From the NCBI GenBank assembly GCA_958450365.1, contig CAUEEP010000915.1, positions 310,001 through 374,000 on the forward strand: DNA of 64,000 nt. Direction: 5' to 3'. Under the pieces are notes generated by a model, which made no database searches, was not told where the DNA came from, and saw nothing but the letters and a program-made list of their open reading frames with translations. The DNA is from Mesorhabditis belari (taxonomy: Eukaryota > Nematoda > Chromadorea > Rhabditida > Rhabditidae). Of this stretch, positions 10,221 through 22,232 are shown piece by piece. A program made the translations under genes and the position numbers. How positions within the stretch are numbered: the first letter of the stretch is position 1; every line of letters begins with the position of its first letter.

Positions 10221-12297
10221 TCAGCTCTCCTGAGACATTACAAAAACGAACCCTTGACCAAAAGTGTAAAGTCCCATTTGTATCGATGAGAGTACAATCA
10301 AAATAAGACTCCACAAAATAATGCCACAAAAAAGATCAAGTAAAATGGCAATAAAGTTAGTAACGACATAATCATTCATCACAATGATTGAGCTGAAGAT
10401 CGTCTAAATGGGCAGGAGATATTTTAGCAGTTGCTCCATTTGATTAAGAAATATTTTAGCATCGGTCCTTTTAAGGGTTTGGTTAGGAATTCAAAAAACG
10501 ACGGAGCTGGGATTCGAAACCACGACGAGCACCAGAAATCAAACCAAAAATCCTCTCTCCAGCGCCAGATTGACTCGGCCACGCGTATAAAGAAGCTTCA
10601 GTAATTCCGTTTTTTACAAAAAACGATCCCACTAATCCCCAAAACTAATTTGATTTTTTAAAATTAGATAAAATTTCACACCTCTAGCCAAATTTTCAGC
10701 GAAATCGGTCCAGCCGTTTTTTTTTAAATCGCATAACAGATAGACAGACATAATCTCTTATAATAAGTAAGGATCTTCATAAACAAATGTTTAAAGTCGA
10801 AGAAAGACTCACTTGAAACATCAATTGCCTCTCTGCTTTAGTCACTCGAACTTTCTTCTAAAATTCATATAAACTTTTAAAGCTTTCACTTCTTTCTCAC
10901 CCTTTGTAGTGCTTTATATGTGAAATAGTCGAACGAGGTGATAAAACAAACAACCACCGTTCGAACATACCAACCAATATCAAGCTTGGCATAAGTTAAT
11001 AATGAATTCATTATTCCTAGAAAGTAGGCAAGTAATAATTGGCCAAATGACCAATGCATCGTATGCGAGAAATACATTCCATTGAAAGAAACCGCCATAA
11101 AACGACTGTAAAACGATGATTTATCAGAATTAAGCTCAAAAATCACCTAAATGAAATAATTCCTTGGCAATAAATGGCGAGAATTTGCAAATTATTTCCA
11201 TTGTTTAAAATAAAGCGAAAAACCCCATCGACTGGGCACCTGGAATTTGCTTTTTGAATCAAATTTTTGTTACTAACCATTCCGTTCTTGATGCTGGACC
11301 GTATCTCGCGAGAACTCCGCATAAACTCCCCAAGAATTGAATAATGTTTAAAAGGAGACGATTAAGATTTTCCCCAGTTGCCACCACTCTAAACAAGATT
11401 TTCATCTTAAATTTTGAATACATTAGTTAAGAACATAACGTGAATACTGTAATAGTAAATAATAATGACGATGCGCGGTGTTACATACCGTATTTATTCT
11501 AATAAACGTCACCCCCCTCGACCAACTTTAAACGCCTTGTTCTTAGTCCCATTTTGTGTTTTTTTTAATGTTTAATCTACCAAAAGATAGCCCTTAATGT
11601 CTTCTATCTTTTGGTATATTAAACATAAAAATATCATAAAATCGGGCTCAGAACGAGGCATCTAAAGTTGGTCCAGGGGGCGCGGGGGCGGCGTTGATTA
11701 GAATAAATGCGGTAGTCTAGCTTTGAACGAGTTTTTCTCGAGACTGGTTTAAGCTACAATTAGCGCTTAGGTATCAAAAAATAGCTGAAATTCAGGGCTA
11801 TTTTTTGATACTAAAGATGTATTTTTTGAAAGCACGGACGCTTTGAAAAAGATACCTACATGAAATGATTTTGAATGAATGAATGAATGAATATTAAAAA
11901 ACTTTTGCGACTACGCGACTATATTACAGTATTTACGAGATCTTTCAATAACCTGATAGACTTGATTAAACCCATATTCTTGGCTGTAAAGTAAAGAGCG
12001 TACAAGTTGACGAAGATACCCATTGTGTAAACCTGAAAAAGGTTTTGTTCAAGCTATTCAAGAACTTTTTACCAAAAGCATCATCGCATCAGTGAAAACC
12101 ATCGTTTGCAGAAGTACTTCCCCATCGACTTCAAATGGATCAAATGGATATAGCAATCCGTTTTCGCTTCGTTCTGCCAATAAATATCCATGCATTCGAT
12201 AAGATCCATAGCCAATCACTGACAAAATTGAGCCAAGTAGTGACACTTTGAAAGCTTCCGTATTACGTGTCCAAAAATTGTCTACAATTCTAAGCAT
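10221..12297 (-). CDS. Seven-helix membrane protein (chemoreceptor-like), copy B
   Basis: Paralogue of the gene at 3144-5295 with the same exon pattern. Exon 1 starts MLRIVDNFWTRNTEAFKVSL at 12297; a middle exon carries SRFMAVSFNGMYFSHT (about 11105-10900); then KKVRVTKAERQLMFQ near 10850; and the final exon (about 10407-10221) ends with TGA. A conserved inter-helix exon gives CPVDGVFRFILNNGNN before TM3. Differences from copy A are spread through the protein, while the DNA upstream of exon 1 (12298-12480) nearly matches that of copy A. Introns hold a tRNA-like fragment (about 10490-10595) and a nested MITE pair (11441-11936). The family name is uncertain. Confidence 0.6.
10490..10595 (-). 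repeat. tRNA-derived pseudogene or SINE head
   Basis: On the minus strand the sequence has GTGGCCGAGTC (D-arm/A-box-like), a long variable region and GGTTTCGAATCCC (B-box-like), as in type II (Leu/Ser) tRNAs. Acceptor pairing is poor. The neighbouring stretch 10620-10770 contains gaaatcggtccagccgtttt and cagatagacagacataat, typical of RTE-type LINE/SINE tails, although it lies in the other orientation. Confidence 0.45.
11441..11936. mobile_element. MITE of the CCGTAAATACTGTAAT family, interrupted
   Basis: Ends gaATACTGTAATAGTA... and ...TATTACAGTATTTACG. The internal gtctagctttgaacgag and ctgaaattcagggctattttttgatacc palindrome match the copies at 22434-22701 and 43802-44431. The element is split by another MITE at 11486-11714. 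It sits in an intron of the seven-helix gene copy B. The termini match those of the pogo-like element at 16524-17511. Confidence 0.75.
11486..11714. mobile_element. Second MITE nested inside the first
   Basis: Begins TACCGTATTTATTCTAATAA and ends TTAGAATAAATGCGGTA: inverted termini with TA on both sides. Intact members of the host family read tgttgggTAgtctagc where this one has the insertion, so the target site TA was duplicated. The interior is a palindrome around tctatcttttggtatatt. Confidence 0.75.
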
Positions 12298-12959
12298 ATC
12301 TGAACAACTTTACTAGTCAATAATGATATAAACAGTTTACATTTACAAAAGGAAACATTCAAGATCTGTTCACTGAACATTTATAGCCAAAAACTGATAG
12401 AAAAATCATTTTCAAAATCAAATTCCTGTTGACCAAAGCTTTTTTGATTGTACCCAATAATAGGAATTTGTTTAAAAAACTTTCGGATACCAAATTTTTA
12501 TAAAAAACTGAAATCTGGTACAGTTCACTAATCATTTGTAGCCAAAAATAGCGTAGAAAAATCATTTTTAAAATAAACTTCCAGGACTTTTTGACGAAAT
12601 GAGCTACAATTTCAGGTTTACAAATGGAAAACTAAAAGATTGATTTGGTTGATGTAAAGGTTGATTTTTTGATCTTTATCGTAACTTTTATTTTGCAATC
12701 TGTTATCAAAAAAAGATCTTAACACACTTTTTCATCAAAAAAAGTTTCAATCAACGCAAAAATGCTAATTTTCCCTAGTGGCCTAGGTTTTTGTCAGATC
12801 AAAAAGATTGAATCAACAAGAAAAACCAATTACATGATCAGAAAAGTGTCCACGTTCTGATTTCAAAGATTGAAAAATCGTTTTTGAACTGAGAAATCTC
12901 TATTTATCAATTTCTTCTGTAAGAAAGGGGTTTGGGTTGGTAGAAAGGTAGCCTTTTCG

Positions 12960-13142
12960 TTTGCAAAAGTATGACACAGATTTACAATAAGATAAGCTTG
13001 ATTTGGACTATAGTTCTAATGCCAGCAAGAAGTACACATCTGCATTTGAATTAGTTAAAGACTTGATTAAATCTAATCCGCTTACTCATTCATTATCTAT
13101 TTTTAAAGAGCTTCAAGATTTAGAACTACAACTAGATGTGAG
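12960..13142 (+). other. Possible orphan exon, low confidence
   Basis: From about 12990 an open frame reads DLDYSSNASKKYTSAFELVK and continues to LQDLELQLD, followed by a good GTGAGC donor at 13138. Composition resembles real coding sequence more than the surrounding DNA. No partner exon was found, because the sequence then enters the CAGA repeat block. It may be a remnant of a gene broken by the repeat. Confidence 0.25.
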
Positions 13143-13229
13143 CTATCGATTTGCCCCAGCCACTTGTTTGCCATCGCACGGATTATCAACCAGCAAGCTA
13201 AGCTCCGCCCCTTTTTGCAAATGGCTGCC

Positions 13230-14002
<773 letters not shown>

Positions 14003-14359
14003 CGTCTCTTCTGCTTTATATATAGTAGATAAATGTCAGTATTTTACCTTGCTGCTTTTAAAGTGATATGTTAACAATTTATTCACATATCTTTATCAAA
14101 ACCAAATGTCGTCTTCTTGTAATACTTAGAGTCTATCAAAAAGTCTCGGTGATTCTCGTCCAACTAAACTCGAAAGCCTTCTGAGAATTATTCTGATGTC
14201 GGCTATTGCAATACTCATCATTAAAACAGTCTCAAATTGTCCACGATCTCTTTGATGAACTTCGTAAATATTTTGAAAGTCTTCATCCATTAAAAGACTA
14301 AATTTTCCATTTAGATTGGAGTACTCACGTACGTAAAATAGTTGATCACAGATCACGGA

Positions 14360-14895
14360 TTTCTCACAGTGTAAAAGCGAAACATTTTACTACAGTGACT
14401 ACGTGACTCAATGCTGAGCCGCGGCTGTTTCTCGTGAATGGCTGGATCAAATGAGCTCAAAATTTGCAAGAGCATGTGATTTTGGGTCCTCTTTCCGAAT
14501 CCAACGTTAGTTTTTTTTCTTTGTGTGCCGGCTTTAGTTTTGGTGCTTTCTTCATGACTGCTCTTTTGATGTAACGGATGTAACACTTGATGGCTCGAGA
14601 AAGAGTGCTTTTGTGGACGGGAGCTTTAATTTGTACCTTGACGTCCTATAGCGACATCACTGAATTCGACAACAGACTTCTCAAATGCCGTTCAGCGCGG
14701 ACCGTGAGCTTTCGATGACGTCCCGGAGACTTTTGCTTGCCATATTGGAAATGATCCTTCAAGAAATTTGAGACAACTTGGTGCGAGTGCTTCATTTTTT
14801 TTTTGCGATCTTCCGATTCGACAACTTTCTTCCTTTCAAAATCAAAATTTTTATCTTTTCGATCCGCGAAAGCGATTTTCCACGCCCCATCTTCC
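14360..14895 (-). pseudogene. Tc1/Tc3-like transposase remnant
   Basis: The minus strand starts MGRGKSLSRIEKIKILILKG at 14895, the usual N-terminal helix-turn-helix of Tc1/Tc3 transposases. It continues through FLKDHFQYGKQKSPGRHRKL (second DNA-binding subdomain) to STLSRAIKCYI, but only with at least two frame changes and a stop. The catalytic domain is absent. The adjacent open frame 14126-14356 is of unknown origin and may be part of the same debris. Confidence 0.7.
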
Positions 14896-16523
14896 TAAAA
14901 AATAAAAATTAGCAAAAAGTAAGCAAAAAACATGGTTATTACAGGTAGAAAATGAAAAAGAAACGTAGTGGTCCTATCATTTTGCAACAAGTGTAAAATA
15001 AAGAAATGATGAAAAATTTTTGCCTTTTAAAGTAAATTATTTTACTCGAGTAATTACTTACCCGCCAGGAACACACTCTACACTGTACCATTGAGTGCAA
15101 GTTGATCAGAAATGTAGCAGTCAACTGAAACCATCCGAAGCTAGAAAATGTGAACTATAAGCCCAAACGATATGACGAAAGAACACAAAAATATTTTGCA
15201 AAACTTTCGAATGAGATTTGGAATGAGCAGGTGAAATTTAAAAGGATACGAATCAGTAAAATCATACTGAATTTCATTTTTGACTCTACTTCTTAATTTT
15301 ATCGATGTTTGAAGAACCTTATATCTATTTATGGTTTGAGCTGTGTCTTTCCGTGATTTCGATTCCGATAAATTGGTTCACTCTGTACACGATTATAAAG
15401 AAAACACCGCCCGAAATGAAATTCTACAAGTTTCCGTTGATTTGTTGTCAAGTCAGTGATTGATCAGCCAAAGATTGATATTAAATTCTAGCCGAATCTA
15501 GCTTGAAAGCTAAATATCTAGCTAACTAGGCCAACAAAAACTAATCAGAATACTCACAGAGACAGATCAAACATGAGGCACCAAAACTAGAGACAAGGTT
15601 ACAATAGTTTTTAGAAGTTAAGATATTTTAGCGTGAAATGTTAAACGTCTTTTTTGATAGAATTACAAGATAGGATGAAAAGTGTAATTGAATAGATTAT
15701 ATTTATTAAGCTTAACCCACCCCATGCCTAACCATTTAGATTTTTACCCTAAGTCTTGATGCTATCGTTTTGGCTGTGAAACCCGAGATGTACTTCCCCG
15801 CTTTTGCTGGCCGAATCTTTGGCATCTGGGATACGGTTTTTGGATTTGGAGCAAAACATGCATTGGTTTACTAAAGTCAATTGTTATCTCCATTTTAAGT
15901 TTCCATTTAGGCTTGCGGTGGTTTCCTTGTCGTTTACACAATTGCCACAATCAATAATGTTTTCTTTCTGAAATTGCAAAGTCTGCTGGATGAAAACCAT
16001 TGGTTTAGGTGTGCATAAAGATTTCTTAAACCTTAAAAGTTTTGATTTTCTAAAAGGTGAAAAAATAGAAAATGAATGGTTATGAAGCTGTAGTTCCATT
16101 TGGGTTTAGCTGTACTAAAACATCAACTAAAAATTTAAAAAATTTTGATTTACAGAAAAACAAGGCAACGCTTCTTTTTCTCATCTGCCTTTTAGGCATC
16201 CGCATTCATTCCTTTAGAATATTTGAATGATATTTGACAAAGTTGATGGTACAAAAAAGCAAACCTGCGATTTTCAGATGCAACTTGCTTGGCAAATTTC
16301 TCTTCATGGCTCCACATTTTATTATCTCACCACTTTGGATCTGCGGTTCGTTCGAACTGTTGCAAATCGAACAAGGCATTAACACAAACAATTTTCGGGC
16401 ACTGATGGAAGTGGGTTGGGTAGGAGAATCGAAAATCAGTCTGATCAGTCTTGGTCAAGCTTAAACGAGGAAATTTTTCTGTTTTACCGAAATCCGAACT
16501 CGGAGATGGCTAGCTTTTCGGCT

Positions 16524-17511
16524 GCCGTAAATACTGTAATTGAACCCCATGGGGTACTATTTTTTCCCGCCCCCTCTAGGGTGGGGTACTATTAGAGGGT
16601 GGGTCACTATTTTACACCACTGTTCAAGTTACCAAATCAGGATACATTCAAATAATTTTTTCAAAAGCAAACTTTTTCTTTAGTTTTTATTGGTTTTAAC
16701 CATTTGAAAATTTAACAGCAAAACGAAACAAAAACAACTAACAAGCGAAATCAATAGAAACATCCGAATCAATGAATTCATCATTTTCTTGATCATCAAT
16801 TCCTGGATGTCCTTGAAATCCCGTCGATGCGAGCGGCCCCAAGAGGTCCTCGATTTCCGTCTCTGATCTCTAACACCAACTTCTTTGGCTCCAACCGCTT
16901 CGATGCACTTGCTCGTCGAAGCATCCAGCCAAACCGCCGTCTCATCGCAAGCAACAATGTGCTTGTAATCGCCTTCTTTGATTGTCTTGTTCAGCCTCAG
17001 AATGTGCTCGACGATGGCCTTCTCAAATTTGCTCGGCAGCTTTTGACAAGTTGTTGTTGGTGCCCTCAAAGAAAGTTGGTGACGCCTCAAGAACGACTCC
17101 ATCCAGCCATGGGTTCTTTTGAAAGAAATTTCAGCTTTTTTGAATCGATTAGCCGCTTCATTCCAGATAATCCGGCGTGTCACTCGTTTCTTCTCGGCTC
17201 GACGATCCCGTATCCATTCAGCCAAACCGATATCAATCCCCTCCGAGTTCAAGTGGCTTCTAAGTGGGCCAATCTTTATGATTTTGGTGTTACTTTGTTG
17301 CACTTGTTGACATCTACAATCATGAAGATTGGCCCACTTAGAAGAAAGTTATGGCGAGCTGCGCAAAAAAGATTTCCGCTTTAAAAGAGTTGTTTGTAAT
17401 TACGTGTTAGGTGGGGGTGGGGTACTATTAGAGGGGTGGGGTATTATTTTTTCCCTCCCCCTCTAGGGTGGGGTACTATTAGAGGGGGGTCCAATTACAG
17501 TATTTACGGTA
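16524..17511 (-). mobile_element. pogo/Tigger-like DNA transposon, degenerate
   Basis: Terminal repeats CCGTAAATACTGTAATTG(A/G)ACCCC at both ends, with internal ggggtactattagaggg subrepeats. The minus-strand open frame 17303-16680 contains a CENPB-type DNA-binding domain (IIWNEAANRFKKAEISFKRT, HGWMESFLRRHQLSLRAPTT) and the start of a DDE domain (HIVACDETAVWLDAS, with the first Asp). The rest of the catalytic domain is missing. The element lies in an intron of the Srh-like gene. Its termini match the non-autonomous MITEs at 11441, 22434 and 43802, so this family probably mobilised them. Confidence 0.8.
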
Positions 17512-17960
17512 GGTTTTGAGTTGTTTGCTGAAGAAAATCTCAGTTGCAAAGCACTCAAAAGGTCAGCTTTCAAAGTCGGTTTTTCTGTGCATCTCAAAAA
17601 AAGTCAAAACATTTTTGACTACATTTAGCGTTTAAAATCGAATGTTCTAGTTACACCCAACTTTTTCTTATCTCGCGAACATCACCGATATCTATGTGGT
17701 TCGCCAAGAACCCCTCTACCCAACAATGATCAATTTCACGGCTATCCAAAGCCTTTGTGTGGGCATCTTTGTTTTCACTAGCTTATCGATGAGCACGGTT
17801 TGTTCTCTTGTTCACGGACATCAGTAATAAGCTTTTGTACTTTATAAGAAATGAGTGCTGTTAATGTTAAGAAAGATAAAAGTCAGCTTGAAATTCGTAG
17901 AGAATGATGTACGAGCAAGTAGTGAAAATTGTCAGAGCAGACTTTTCCCCTAAAAGGGTA

Positions 17961-18858
17961 TTGCACATCGGCGCGAAAATGGGTTTTCTATCGGATTTTT
18001 CCGGGAGTACCTTTTTTAGATGCGGAAAATTGTGCTGATTCCGAATCTGAAGGAATTTTTCAAATCCCCTTGACAGAAATTTTTTAAATTGAGTTTTAGC
18101 GGTTTTTTAGGTCATTTTGTATGGGAAATTTTGTGGTACCCCGCAGTTTGGGGCTCGTAACTCGACAATCAGGGTCTAGAACAAAAAACGAGGGGATAAT
18201 TTTTATTCTAGAGACTCTCACGAACATTTTGATACAAAAATCATCAAATTTGTTCAACTCTACAAAAAGTTATAACATTTTTGAAGAAATTTTGCAAAAT
18301 ACACTAAAAACATCAGGAGAAGCCGTGGCCGAGTGGTCTAAGGCGCGCGACGTGAATCCCGCGCAAAAGTATGGGGTTGTTGGTTCAACTCTCCCGCACA
18401 CTTGAGCTATTATTTTGCATATTCCTTAATTGCTTTGAGTGAATACGATACATAGCTACATTGTTCTTTTGAACAAAAAAAATTGTGCAATACAGAATTT
18501 TTAAAAAAAATTTTCATTTCTTTTTTAAAAATGTTATAACTTTTTGTAGAGTTGAACAAATTTGATGATTTTTGTATCAAAATGTTCGTGAGAGTCTCTA
18601 GAATAAAAATTATCCCCTCGTTTTTTGTTCTAGACCCTGATTGTCGAGTTACGAGCCCCAAACTGCGGGGTACCACAAAATTTCCCATACAAAATGACCT
18701 AAAAAACCGCTAAAACTCAATTTAAAAAATTTCTGTCAAGGGGATTTGAAAAATTCCTTCAGATTCGGAATCAGCACAATTTTCCGCATCTAAAAAAGGT
18801 ACTCCCGGAAAAATCCGATAGAAAACCCATTTTTGCCTTATTTCGCGCCGATGTGTAT
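17961..18858. repeat. Large foldback, arms about 320 bp, tRNA-like loop
   Basis: The arm at about 17961-18283 is the near-perfect reverse complement of about 18530-18858 (shared blocks include gcggggtaccacaaaatttc and acacatcggcgcg). The spacer of about 240 bp carries a tRNA-like sequence at 18319-18405. No transposase. The arms encode identical short false open frames starting MGNFVVPRSLGLVTRQSGSR on opposite strands. It lies in an intron of the Srh-like gene. Confidence 0.85.
18319..18405 (+). repeat. tRNA-like sequence in the foldback loop
   Basis: GCCGTGGCCGAGTGGTCTAAGGCG matches the 5' part of a type II tRNA (Leu/Ser), with an intact A-box. The 3' part GGTTCAACTC resembles a B-box, but the acceptor ends do not pair (GCCGTGG against cccgcac). 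A tRNA pseudogene or a SINE head trapped between the arms; no functional tRNA is supported. Confidence 0.5.
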
Positions 18859-19612
18859 TGGGTCTAATGCTTGCAGAGTCGAAACTCTGGAAGTAAATCA
18901 ACTCCAATTTCAAATAATTCAATATCATTCAAATATTTCAAAGGAATGAATGCTGATGCCTAAAATGCAGATGAAAAAAAGAAATTTTGCCTGGTTTCAA
19001 TCAATTTTCAGACGGCTCTCTGCATTTCTTGGTGTCATTACACTTTACAACATGGCTGTTTACATATGAGTGAAAAGACGAGAAAAATGCAGAAGAAATT
19101 TTTTATGGCTTTAGGCTTACAGGTGTTTCGATGTTTTACTGCAAAGTTATCACACTTTCACTGCAGATAACTTTGTTTTAAATCTTCAGATCATGTTACC
19201 CATTTAGTATTTGATTCCGATTGCTTGTGTCGGTTTTCCATGGGTCTATTTCGCTGTGGTGTTAGTGATACAACCAAATTTCATTTTACAAAGTAAGTTT
19301 GAATAAAAAGTTCTCGCCCGACCACAACTAGAATTATTGGAATTTAACAAAGATACGATAGTTTTTAAAAGTTAGATATGATGGCTAGATAAAAGATTGT
19401 TTTCAGAGCTGAACAACTTTTTCTTTGGTCTCTTGAGTTCTCACGGAGCAATGGGATCTCTATCATTGCTTTTCTTAACGCAACCGTTTCGGAAATTTGT
19501 CGGCGACTTGATTTCAAGGCTTCTCCCGAAAAAATGCTCTAAACAAGCCACCGGACATTTTGTGCTACCAATTTCAAGCACTCACCACGCATTGAACGCA
19601 GAATTGAAATGA

Positions 19613-20404
19613 AGTATTCAAAGCACAGGTTTTGCTTTGTATATGTTGAAATTTCGAACATTTTGACTGGACTTATTTGCACAGTTTATTGTACTTTTGT
19701 TTAATTTATTGTACTTTAATTTATTGCACAGTTTATTGTACTTTTGTTTGAATTTTTCTAAATGGTTGCTTTTGTTATTTTAATTATTACCCTTTTGATG
19801 GCTTCTACCATCACTTCGAATTTCCTGCTTAATAATAGAAAAAAATGGTAAGTTTGTATGCAAATTTACTTTACAACACAAGCTTTCTTTCAAATAGTTT
19901 TTAAAAAGTGTTCAAAGATCAATTTATTGCAAAGTTTTCAGCCAAACCACTAATTTTCCGTTCAGAGTTCCTTTGCTGTGACATGTCTGTTTGTGGTGCT
20001 TGTATCTACTCGAAAAGCTATAAAAATACGTTTTGTTCCAAGGACAACTATGTTCATGTGTGCTAATCTAAACGTACTTTTCGAAAATAAATTATCTTCA
20101 AACAAGACAAATTGCATTTTTCGTTTGTTTAAAACTCTTTAGATATTGAAGCGTAACTCATCGAAGCTCCAATCTTTAACATTTTCGATTTCAAAAACTG
20201 CATCTGATTTTGAGGCCAAATATAGAGGATTCATTAGAATTCTCAAATGTGCATTAAATCAAAAATACCTTGCAAATTGTTCAAAAACATACTCCAAATG
20301 TTTTTATGAAGTGTGTTGAAACATTGTGTAGTTGAGGAATCAATCAATCATCAAAGTTTATACAATCACTGAGTTTGATCAATTTGAGCCATCAAGCTTT
20401 CTTA
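19613..20404. other. Intergenic DNA
   Basis: AT-rich, with tandem variants of tttattgtacttttgttt near 19680-19760. It separates the converging Srh-like and R3HCC1-like genes. No further exon was found. Confidence 0.5.
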
Positions 20405-21727
20405 TTATTTCCACAAATCTGCAGCCGCTTTCTTCGCATCTAAAACTTTTCCAAATTAGAAAATTGTTTTTGTGAAACCTTTATGATTTTGAATGGTAGC
20501 CCGTTCTGTTGCTCGTTTTTCCGAAGTGACAGTTGATTTAAGTCCTAAAGATCCCTCAACAAGTCTCCTCGCAATAGCGCTCGTTGTCTTTGGTCTGACG
20601 GTGGCTCTCGGTCGAAGCTCCGTTTCGCTTTTCTTTGCCAGATCCTGAAGGCTTATAAGTTTTAAACAGTCGTGTTATTGTTAGAGCTAATAATTACTTG
20701 GAAATTTATAAGAATTAGAATGGTTTATATCCAAATCAAACAGTTTTTGCTAAACGACAAGACTAAAAAGCTTTTCCAGAACAACTCTGTTCATTTATCT
20801 ATTTACTTACTTATAAGATCTCAAAGATCCCAAAAAAGCTCACCTGGCTTTCCTTTGAGGCCAAATACAACGATCGAAGCTTTATCCAAGAATGTTTATG
20901 CAAAACTTGTACATCTCTCGCTCTCTTCTCGTTCTCAAAGGCCACCAAGGCTGAACTTGTTCCCGGTACCATCTAAATCCTATTATAATTCAGTGTATTG
21001 TAATTTTTGTTTACCTTCACTTCAACTCCTGGAAAGCCCATCTGTTGGAGCTCGTCTTTGATCGTTTGAGTTGTTTCTTTTTTTGGCAAATCGTAGACTT
21101 CTAATACATAAGGTAGAACTGAAAATAACTACTTTCAAAATACTCTTTTGATACTTTTAGCGCTTATTTGTATTTAGAATTTCTTATTTCTACATATAAA
21201 ATATCAAACTTACAATTCTTATCAAAATTTGAAGAACTGGCTCGTTGTTCAAACGACGATGGCTTCTTTTGTCCTTGCACTTTTTGAGCGGCTTCTAATT
21301 TCAGTTGAGCCAACTAAATATTGAGCTTTATAGCGTTTAGAATTATGGGTACATAGGTTTTTTTTAGAAATAGCTTTTAGCTAACTATATTAGACGTATG
21401 AACAAGCTTCAGAGACAGAAAAAAGTCTAAATACTGGACTAAACTCTCAAATTTCTAAGTAAAGACATATTAACGGAGTATAATGAACAAATCTTGCCAA
21501 TTTCCGTGTTCAAATCGTTCAGATTTTGGTTCAAAAACTACAAAACTCAAGTCAAAAAGTACAGGAATTGGTCAGACTTTAACTCACTACTCTACAATCT
21601 TTAAAATCTCAACAACATTCACCTGTTGATCAAGCGTTTCATCATCCAAATCTTCCCACGATTCACCCTCTTCTTCCGCTTCTCCGTTTGACGTCTCAGC
21701 TTTCAACTTTTCAGTCCCAGACAGCAT
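20405..21727 (-). CDS. R3HCC1/R3HCC1L-like protein
   Basis: Five or six exons. Start MLSGTEKLKAETSNGEAEEE at 21727, directly after a TTTTAG that could accept a spliced leader; the acidic segment SWEDLDDETLDQQ follows. Next LAQLKLEAAQKVQGQKKPSS (about 21310-21210), then YVLEVYDLPKKETTQTIKDE (about 21120-21015), an RRM-like strand-helix-strand unit with SSALVAFENEKRARDVQ (about 20970-20850), a basic segment RPRATVRPKTTSAIARRLVE (about 20645-20480) and the last exon DAKKAAADLWK, TAA at 20405. The EVYDLP...ALVAF...RPKT...ARRLV order matches the C-terminus of vertebrate R3HCC1 and R3HCC1L, coiled-coil RNA-binding-type proteins of unclear function. It starts about 500 bp downstream of the BLTP3 stop on the same strand, so shared transcription is possible. 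Confidence 0.7.
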
Positions 21728-22232
21728 TAATCTCTAAAACAATTTAAATTACTAAAGTTCTTAACAAAAAGAAAAGAAACTAACAGGCTAAAGACGCCTT
21801 TTAGACAAGCCAGTAAAGAAGCAAAGTAAAATTTATCAGGTAATCTGCTCAAAATCTACTGATTCCAACAAAAAAAAGATAAATTTTACGTTAAGTGAAG
21901 AAAAAAAACAACTCTTAATTCGAAAATGGCTAATCATCACAATATTTCGGAACACAGGTCAAGTTAAAAATCCCAATCAGAAAAAATAACGTTGAGCTTT
22001 AGAATTTCTCGGGCTTGAAAGGGAGAAGCCTTTCAAATTATGGCAAGGAATCGGAAAAAAGAAAATTTTAGGCTAAAAAACTAATTAAGCCCCTGTTGTA
22101 TGACATGAAGAGTTGAGCTGAGAAATTGTCGAAAATAAAGGATACCGGTTTCGAATCAAAAAAAAAATACTAAAATGGGAAAATGAGGAAGAAAAAAAAG
22201 CATTCAATTTAATCTGTGAATGCCAGATGTTT

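Larger units (their letters stand above)
15305..19612 (+). pseudogene. Srh-like chemoreceptor (7TM GPCR), probably pseudogene
   Basis: Exons seen: 15305-15451 (MFEEPYIYLWFELCLSVISI; TM1 then KKTPPEMKFYKFPL), 15740-15865, 15911-16008, from 16156, about 17650-17800, about 19014-19132 (KTRKMQKKFFMALGLQ), about 19209-19290 and about 19407-19612 (LLSSHGAMGSLSLLFLTQPFRKF). The KTRKxQKKFFxAL and SSHGxxxSLxLLFLxxPFR motifs are diagnostic of the nematode Srh family. Exon 4 has an in-frame TAG at 16193-16195 and TGA at 16235-16237 inside TM4, and the following region (16278-16430) has no clean frame. A pogo-like element (16524-17511) and a foldback (17961-18858) occupy introns. Membrane chemosensation is the family role; this copy is probably dead or misassembled. 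Confidence 0.75.

Noticed and set aside
18121..18688. Two identical 92-94-codon frames (MGNFVVPRSL...)
   Set aside because: They are the two arms of one foldback read on opposite strands; no domain or splice signal.
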